A DNA stretch of 64,000 nucleotides from an uncultured Gammaproteobacteria bacterium (GTDB taxonomy: Bacteria > Pseudomonadota > Gammaproteobacteria > Pseudomonadales > Pseudohongiellaceae): contig CAJXRP010000015.1 of assembly GCA_913060495.1 (NCBI GenBank), forward strand, positions 26,185-90,184, given 5' to 3'. Shown here in pieces: positions 58,181-64,000 of this stretch. The notes beneath the pieces were generated by a model that had not been told where the DNA came from, made no database searches, and was given only the letters and a program-made list of their open reading frames with translations. The translations under genes were made by a program, and so were the position numbers. Positions within the stretch are counted from its first letter, which is position 1. Each line of letters opens with the position of its first letter.

Positions 58181-59736
58181 TTCTCTAGTTCGCCAAACCC
58201 TTCTGGCGGTCTCCTATGCTTAGTTCTTTGTTCATACCCATAAGCCAGCTCGATTAGCAGGCCTTCTGAATAAGGGCGACCTACAATTTGCAGGCCGGCA
58301 GGCAACCTGTCCTGCCAAAAACCCATAGGTATAGTTACAGCTGGCAAGCCCGCATCTGGCGCCAGGCGTTGATTATTATCCCCACGGTATTCTTCATTAG
58401 CTCGATCGATATGAGCAGGAGGGTTTGACCAAGTTGGAAAAATAAGCGCATCTACCTGCGCCGCATCCATCGCCTCTACGGCGTTGGCGAGCAGCTCATT
58501 GCGCTGCGGATGGTTTGGCCAGGTTGGACAGGGAACTTCCCACTCATCAGGAACCACATCTAATGGATTCTGTGCATAGAAATCAAATGAGCCCCGAGTT
58601 TCTGGAGCAATTTCTCCCGTTTCCAACACCTTGTTTACATCCAATAGAGGGGGGTTCTCAAGAGATTGAAAATATTGACCCACGTCATATCTGAACCTCC
58701 CGCAGAATGGGATCTGATCACTCAGCACCTGAAAATCTTTTATCTCCAACGGGTCAACAATGATCGCGCCCGCAGCAGTTAAATCCGCAATAGCCTGAAG
58801 AAAAATTGCTTTGATTTCTGGGTCAGCGTCTTCATGATCTACCAAGGATCTAAATACTCCTAGGCGTTTTCCCTCAAGACCACCGGCATTCAAAAAATCC
58901 AGATAGTTATTTTCGCGCTTGCCGGGCAATGTTAGTGAATCAGCGGGATCGTAACCCGCCACCACATTAAATAGCCTAGTACCATCCTCAACAGTTCGTG
59001 CCATTGGCCCGGCAATATCCCTATCGAAAACTAGCGGTATTACACCATCGCGGCTAGTCAATCCGATGGTGGAGCGAATCCCGAATAATGCAAGATGAGA
59101 AGACGGCCCTCGAATAGAGTTGCCCGTATCACTACCCATTCCCGCTACGCCAAAACTAGCAGCCACTCCAGAGGCGGTTCCTCCCGAGGAGCCAGCTGGC
59201 ACGAAGTCGGCATCGTAGGCATTTGCTGTACGTCCATAGGACGAGGAAACTGTTTCTCGTGGACTAAAAGCCCATTCCGCCATATTAGTTTTAGCGAGGA
59301 CGATCGCGCCCGCCTCCCGTAGCTTCCTCACCATAAAAGCATCGTCCGGTGGAAAGCTGTCTAGCAAAGCGATCGACCCCCCTGTTGTAACCATGTCATG
59401 TGTATCAAAGTTATCTTTGATAAGCACAGGAGAACAAAAAAGCTCCGGCATTACTTCGTTTCTACGCACCGCCGCATCGATTGCATCAGCTTTTTCGAGT
59501 GCCTTGGAGTTGATTTGAGTAATCGCGTTTATGTTGCGGGATTTATCATAGGCCTCAATACGCTCTATGTATCCCGCCACGATTTCGTGACAGGTGAAGT
59601 CACCTTGCACGATTGCAGACTGAATATCGGCGATGGATGCTTCAACAAAATCAAATGAAGAATCTTGAGGCGCTGCACAGGCAGCGAGTGAAGCCGACAA
59701 AGCCAACGTTAGGTAACGGGGTGCGATTCTCAACAT
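58177..59736 (-). CDS. Amidase-signature family protein, lipoprotein
   Basis: 'PVLIKDNFDTHDMVTTGGSIAL', 'PAGSSGGTASGVAASFGVAGMGSDTGNSIRGPS'; lipobox 'LAACA'; start chosen at the internal Met (MLRIAPRYL); 4-bp overlap with the downstream gene. Confidence 0.9.
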   Translation of the reverse strand: MLRIAPRYLTLALSASLAACAAPQDSSFDFVEASIADIQSAIVQGDFTCHEIVAGYIERIEAYDKSRNINAITQINSKALEKADAIDAAVRRNEVMPELFCSPVLIKDNFDTHDMVTTGGSIALLDSFPPDDAFMVRKLREAGAIVLAKTNMAEWAFSPRETVSSSYGRTANAYDADFVPAGSSGGTASGVAASFGVAGMGSDTGNSIRGPSSHLALFGIRSTIGLTSRDGVIPLVFDRDIAGPMARTVEDGTRLFNVVAGYDPADSLTLPGKRENNYLDFLNAGGLEGKRLGVFRSLVDHEDADPEIKAIFLQAIADLTAAGAIIVDPLEIKDFQVLSDQIPFCGRFRYDVGQYFQSLENPPLLDVNKVLETGEIAPETRGSFDFYAQNPLDVVPDEWEVPCPTWPNHPQRNELLANAVEAMDAAQVDALIFPTWSNPPAHIDRANEEYRGDNNQRLAPDAGLPAVTIPMGFWQDRLPAGLQIVGRPYSEGLLIELAYGYEQRTKHRRPPEGFGELEN

Positions 59737-59764
59737 AGTCTCTTTCTCGGCATTTATGCTTCGC

Positions 59765-61171
59765 TTACTGACTGAGTTCTTTCGCCACGCTGTAAAGAAA
59801 TTCGTATCCGCCATACAGCGACTCTTTTAGTAGCCTCTCATCCTGACCGTGTATGCGCATGTCGTTGCGATCTACGAACAACCCCGAAGTACCATAGGTG
59901 GGTATTCCTGCACGGCGCATGCGTGCGCCATCGGTTGCACCAGTAGACATTGTCGGCATAACCGTAACGCCGGGCCACATCGCCTCAGTGACGCTCTCAA
60001 CCGCAGCCATGATTTCTTCAGACAATGGAGAAGGGTCGGTGATCGAGCCACCACCGCGGTACTCAACTAAGAGATCGGGGTTATCTACTACATCGATCAA
60101 TGTGTTCAAGACGTCTTGAGGATTAGAGCCAGGCAACATACGCACATTTACATTCGCAACGGCGGTTTGTGGCAGCGCATTCGGCGCATGGCCACCATCT
60201 AATAAAGTTGCTACAGCGGTGGTGCGAAGCTGCGCATTGATTGCCGCCTCGGAACTCAATCTATCGAGAGAATCTTGCGGGATAGGTGATTCAAGTAGTG
60301 CACGAAAGTCAGCGGCACGCTCACCCGTGTTGATCTCAGCCTGCCGCTGAAAGCTAACGCGCATTACATCGTTGAGCTCGACCGGAAATTTAAAATCACG
60401 AATCTTTAGCAGTGCCTCGGCCAAGTCATAGATAGCATTGTCATCTCTAGGCAATGAAGAATGTCCCCCGGGGTTCTTCGCAGTTACTCGGAACGTTGCA
60501 TAAATTTTTTCGGCTATCTGAATTGTGTTCGCAAGAGGCTGCCCATCTTGCAGGAGACCGTAGCCACCTTCATTGATTGCCAGCGCACCTTGTATCAATC
60601 CAGGGTGATTCTCTAAGAGCCAGCCGATGCCGTTGCTACCACCACTCTCTTCGTCTGAAGTGAGCGCCACGACGAAGTCTCTGTTAGGAACATAGCCCTC
60701 GCGCTTAAAGCGTATGAGGTTCGCAATAAAGATTGCCCCCATCGCTTTGTCATCGATAGTGCCACGACCGTAGTAGTACTCCTCGTCTTCATTGAGAACA
60801 AAGGGGTCAAGATTCCAATCGGCACGCTCTGCTGTCACCACATCCAGATGCGCCATCATCACGATGGGCTCCTTCGCGCCGGAGCCTCGCAAACGTACTA
60901 CCACATTACCCTTATGTGGCAGGGCGCCGCCAATAAAGATATCTTCCGCGGGGAAACCTGCGGCCTGCAGCCACGCCGCCATGCCCTCTGCCGCGATGGT
61001 GTTGTTCTCTTCTTCCACTGTCGTCTTGTACTCGATAAGCTCTTTATATATCTCATACAGCAACTCCCGATCATCCTCCGGGATGACACGTTGCGCGTTC
61101 GCCGTCTGAACGACCAGTAGGCTCAACACCGATAGTATTGTTAGGAAATGTGCGCTTATTCGAATTCTCAT
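59765..61171 (-). CDS. M20 family metallopeptidase, secreted
   Basis: Signal peptide; 'IVMMAHLDVVTAERADWNLDPF', 'YYYGRGTIDDKAMGA', 'TSDEESGGSNGIGWLL'. Confidence 0.92.
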   Translation of the reverse strand: MRIRISAHFLTILSVLSLLVVQTANAQRVIPEDDRELLYEIYKELIEYKTTVEEENNTIAAEGMAAWLQAAGFPAEDIFIGGALPHKGNVVVRLRGSGAKEPIVMMAHLDVVTAERADWNLDPFVLNEDEEYYYGRGTIDDKAMGAIFIANLIRFKREGYVPNRDFVVALTSDEESGGSNGIGWLLENHPGLIQGALAINEGGYGLLQDGQPLANTIQIAEKIYATFRVTAKNPGGHSSLPRDDNAIYDLAEALLKIRDFKFPVELNDVMRVSFQRQAEINTGERAADFRALLESPIPQDSLDRLSSEAAINAQLRTTAVATLLDGGHAPNALPQTAVANVNVRMLPGSNPQDVLNTLIDVVDNPDLLVEYRGGGSITDPSPLSEEIMAAVESVTEAMWPGVTVMPTMSTGATDGARMRRAGIPTYGTSGLFVDRNDMRIHGQDERLLKESLYGGYEFLYSVAKELSQ

Positions 61172-61336
61172 TGTCTTGTTCTCACTGTATTCGTATTGCT
61201 ATTCGTGAAGGGTCAATTTAACCTTACTAAGTATCGCTGTGGTTTTCTAGCATCAGGGGCTACATATGTAGCATCTTGAGCGGTAAATAGCAGACTCTTC
61301 TTCCATCAAAGTATCTGAACAGGACATATCGCAGAA

Positions 61337-61759
61337 ATGCTGCTTTCTATTCTTATCATTACCGCATTGGTTGCCATAACTGTCGTAATTCACTACGAGG
61401 TGTTGCGACTGCTCTGGATCACTATACCAAGATTGCAGATGAAGCACCGAGTACGGGTAATCATCGGAGTTTTCGGCACAATCTGCGCTCACATCATAGA
61501 GGTTTGGATATTCGGTCTCGCCTTCTATCTGATGATTGTCTACGGCGACTTCGGTGCTCTCGAAGGCAGGTTTGATGGCAGTCTGACTGACGCCGTGTAC
61601 TTCTCGTTCACAAACTATACGACTGTCGGCTACGGAGACATCGAACCCAGTGGGGAATTAAGATTCCTAGCCGGCATGGAAGCACTTACCGGCCTCTCAC
61701 TTATTACCTGGTCGGCATCGTTCATGTTTATGGAAATGATGAAGTTTTGGGAAGAATAA
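61337..61759 (+). CDS. Two-TM ion channel family protein (K+ channel pore domain)
   Basis: Selectivity filter 'FTNYTTVGYGDIEP' flanked by two TM segments. Confidence 0.88.
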   Translation: MLLSILIITALVAITVVIHYEVLRLLWITIPRLQMKHRVRVIIGVFGTICAHIIEVWIFGLAFYLMIVYGDFGALEGRFDGSLTDAVYFSFTNYTTVGYGDIEPSGELRFLAGMEALTGLSLITWSASFMFMEMMKFWEE

Positions 61760-61790
61760 CCAGACCAGATACAAACAAGAAATCATCAAG

Positions 61791-61820
61791 ATAAAAAGGG
61801 GCCAGCTGGCCCCTTTTTAT
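61791..61820. terminator. Bidirectional terminator (30-bp perfect palindrome)
   Basis: ATAAAAAGGGGCCAGCTGGCCCCTTTTTAT between convergent genes. Confidence 0.92.
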
Positions 61821-61840
61821 TTATTAATTTACAAAGCCGC

Positions 61841-62830
61841 CTACTGCTCTTCCATCTCCAACCTGCGCGCACCGGCCAAGATACCTGGCAGACCGTAGTT
61901 GCCTTCATGACAAGCATACTCGTAGGGTTGAGTATCCGTAGCATTGAAAGCCATCTCACCGCTCCAAGCCTCTGTATAGAAAGTCGGATCTCTAACCTCA
62001 AATTCATACAGAACCTGTTCATCTGAAAAGCGGCTAAAGCGCTCTACCACTACTCCCTCTTCTGACAACGCCGCAATATTACGTGGCGCCTGCTGTGGAT
62101 GCAGGTTTCTAGTCTCAACTACCAACACATCGCCATCCCAATGCGCGATCGAATCACCCAACCAAGGCTTCCAAGCATCTGGACGGTGATCTTTATCGAT
62201 AGGAATGATTCGCGCATCGTGTGCCATCTCCACCATGATCATAACGTAATCGTCTGTCTGTACGATCTGATACATATTGTTGTACAGCACATTGTTCATC
62301 GGTGGGCCACCGGTGCTACCGAATCCGATAATGCAACGCTCTCCGAGTGCACGACCTTCCGGACCGTCATTACCTCCAAACTTAGCGCGATTTTCCTGAC
62401 GCAGCCTAGTTCCCTCTTCGGAATAAGGAATGCGACCGCTCTCGGGATAGGTAATCCAAGAGGTCCGGTATTCACCTTTGACATAGCCAAACGCAGAACC
62501 AGGGTCTACCCAAAAGGCGTTATAGCCACGACCTTGTCCTAGATCTTTACCTGAAGGAAGCTCGCCTTGCACCTGACCGTCATCTGTAGCCTGACGTACG
62601 TTCTGATGGTGATTCGTAGTCAGTTCACCCAGTTGCTCTAGGGGAATGGTGAGTCCGATTTCTTCGTAGTTACTGGAACGCTGCATCGTGGTTAATGAGG
62701 CATTGGTCCAGAAGCCTTGCAAATCCGGCTTGCCAGAGGCAGTCCGTGCAGGCTCGTAATCTTCTGCGGCCATTACTGAACTACTGAGGGTGATTGCCGC
62801 GATGGTGATTAGTTTCTTGAACATAATCAT
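61841..62830 (-). CDS. Conserved hypothetical secreted protein
   Basis: Internal Met gives signal peptide MIMFKKLITIAAITLSSSVMAAED; 'ASGKPDLQGFWTNASLTTMQR' is typical of a widespread exported family of unknown function. Confidence 0.65.
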   Translation of the reverse strand: MIMFKKLITIAAITLSSSVMAAEDYEPARTASGKPDLQGFWTNASLTTMQRSSNYEEIGLTIPLEQLGELTTNHHQNVRQATDDGQVQGELPSGKDLGQGRGYNAFWVDPGSAFGYVKGEYRTSWITYPESGRIPYSEEGTRLRQENRAKFGGNDGPEGRALGERCIIGFGSTGGPPMNNVLYNNMYQIVQTDDYVMIMVEMAHDARIIPIDKDHRPDAWKPWLGDSIAHWDGDVLVVETRNLHPQQAPRNIAALSEEGVVVERFSRFSDEQVLYEFEVRDPTFYTEAWSGEMAFNATDTQPYEYACHEGNYGLPGILAGARRLEMEEQ

Positions 62831-63080
62831 TGTGTTAGTTCTCCGTGAGACCGATGTTCCAGTCCTGCTCTCTCTAATGAAAGCTCTATAGATGTAAGCT
62901 ATTGAAATTAAACCACTACATTGCATTAATCAAGCGCTATTCGGTCTGCCGGGCCGGCCATCTGTTACAAATTGAAATGGCCTTAAAGACCTAAAGAGGG
63001 CATTGTTAGATTAACTATTCAAGCACACCACTTGAACCGATTGCGATAGACAAGCGACCTATTAGTATCGGGTAACTATT

Positions 63081-63623
63081 ATGCACAACTTAAAAGAACG
63101 CAGCTTTAACGAATGGCTCGTTATCGAGAGTCAGCGTGGAGAAAAAGAGGCGTTCAATACATTGATTCAAAACTGGGAGCAGCGCTATTTCCTGTACGCC
63201 TTGAATCGGCTAAAGAGTCGGGACGCGGCAAAAGATGTGACACAAGAAAGCCTGATTTCCATTAGTAAGGGGCTGCGCAAATTATCCGACCCTGCGAGTT
63301 TTCCGAAATGGAGCTTCCGTATAGTAGAGAGGCGCTGCGTTGACTGGTTACGCAAAATGATACGCGAACGCGAATTCATTCAAGCACAGGAAGAACTGCC
63401 TGAGATTCCAATTCACGACGGCATCGAAGACAAATTAAGCGTCGAACAACTGTTGTCAAAGATGGATTCCAGACTAGCAATAATTCTTAGACTTTATTAT
63501 CTGGAAGCATTAACAATTCAGGAAATAGCCGAAGTCAGCGATGTGCCCAGCGGCACCGTGAAGTCTCGACTTTTTTACGCACGCAAGATGATGACAAAAT
63601 TACTGGAGAATGATCATGAGTGA
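63081..63623 (+). CDS. RNA polymerase sigma factor, sigma-70/ECF family
   Basis: 'GEKEAFNTLIQNWEQRYFLYALNRLKSRDAAKDVTQESLISISKGL' (region 2) and 'LRLYYLEALTIQEIAEVSDVPSGTVKSRLFYARKMM' (region 4). Confidence 0.9.
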   Translation: MHNLKERSFNEWLVIESQRGEKEAFNTLIQNWEQRYFLYALNRLKSRDAAKDVTQESLISISKGLRKLSDPASFPKWSFRIVERRCVDWLRKMIREREFIQAQEELPEIPIHDGIEDKLSVEQLLSKMDSRLAIILRLYYLEALTIQEIAEVSDVPSGTVKSRLFYARKMMTKLLENDHE

Positions 63624-63993
63624 TATAGACGAGAAGATCCGCAAGGCTTTAGCAGCAGAAGATAAAAAAGCGATCGATGAGATAGATGATGGTGCCGGCC
63701 TATTCGAATTGATCGGTCTTACCTTCAAGGGGAAACAGGCATGGATGAGTTACTACATGTACCTTCTTGGACTGGTGATAACCGCCGCCTTGGTCTACTT
63801 CGTGATTCAGTATCTCGGTGCCACCGATATAAAGACCAGCTTAAACTGGGCCTTACTGATCCTCGGCTGCCTCTTCATAATTACCATGATTAAAATATTA
63901 GGCTGGCAGCAAATACAAAAGGCCGAACTGATGCGGGAGATCAAACGGCTGGAGATGCGCATTATGTTAGTCACGGAGAAAAATCAGAGGTAG
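63610..63993 (+). CDS. Small two-TM protein (DUF6768-like), sigma-factor partner
   Basis: Overlaps the sigma-factor stop; 'DEKIRKALAAEDKKAIDEI...FKGKQAWMSYYMYLLGLVITAALVYFVIQYL'. Confidence 0.7.
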   Translation: MIMSDIDEKIRKALAAEDKKAIDEIDDGAGLFELIGLTFKGKQAWMSYYMYLLGLVITAALVYFVIQYLGATDIKTSLNWALLILGCLFIITMIKILGWQQIQKAELMREIKRLEMRIMLVTEKNQR

Positions 63994-64000
63994 GGTTCTG

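Noticed and set aside
1-64000. tRNA, rRNA, CRISPR, IS element or prophage
   Set aside because: Looked for cloverleaf-like sequences, spaced direct repeats, transposase/integrase and phage structural motifs in the sequence and ORF track; none was convincing.

Overview
This 64 kb window looks like a chromosomal segment from a marine-type gammaproteobacterium; the taxonomy is inferred only from gene content and style. I recognised no rRNA, tRNA, CRISPR array, IS element or prophage. About 54 credible CDSs are present. They include an MsbA-like ABC exporter cut by the left edge, a beta-alanine/methylmalonate-semialdehyde catabolic cluster (SSS symporter, omega-aminotransferase, MmsA), two RND efflux systems in opposite gene order (one beside a FadR/GntR regulator), and a class III adenylate cyclase fused to a degenerate HD-GYP domain. 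Also present are a TauD / aldo-keto reductase / Gfo-Idh-MocA / SSS catabolic cluster next to a fused OpuB-type ABC importer, an IorAB-type molybdenum hydroxylase divergent from a TetR regulator, an aminotransferase + ornithine-cyclodeaminase-like pair, a c-type cytochrome/copper-monooxygenase-like operon beside a PQQ-type beta-propeller, a secreted PETase/cutinase-like polyesterase, a lipoprotein amide-hydrolase cluster (M20, amidase, D-aminoacylase), and an ECF sigma factor with a small membrane partner. The best leads are the cyclase/pseudo-HD-GYP fusion (27347-29344), the PETase-like hydrolase (55724-56596), the cytochrome-fused monooxygenase operon (50722-55111), tandem palindromic operators upstream of the GntR gene (26834-26862), a 129-codon open frame with no start codon (43634-44023), and two small ORFs absent from the supplied track (1777-1929 and 17107-17220). 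All family calls are from reading the translations by eye; no database search was run.
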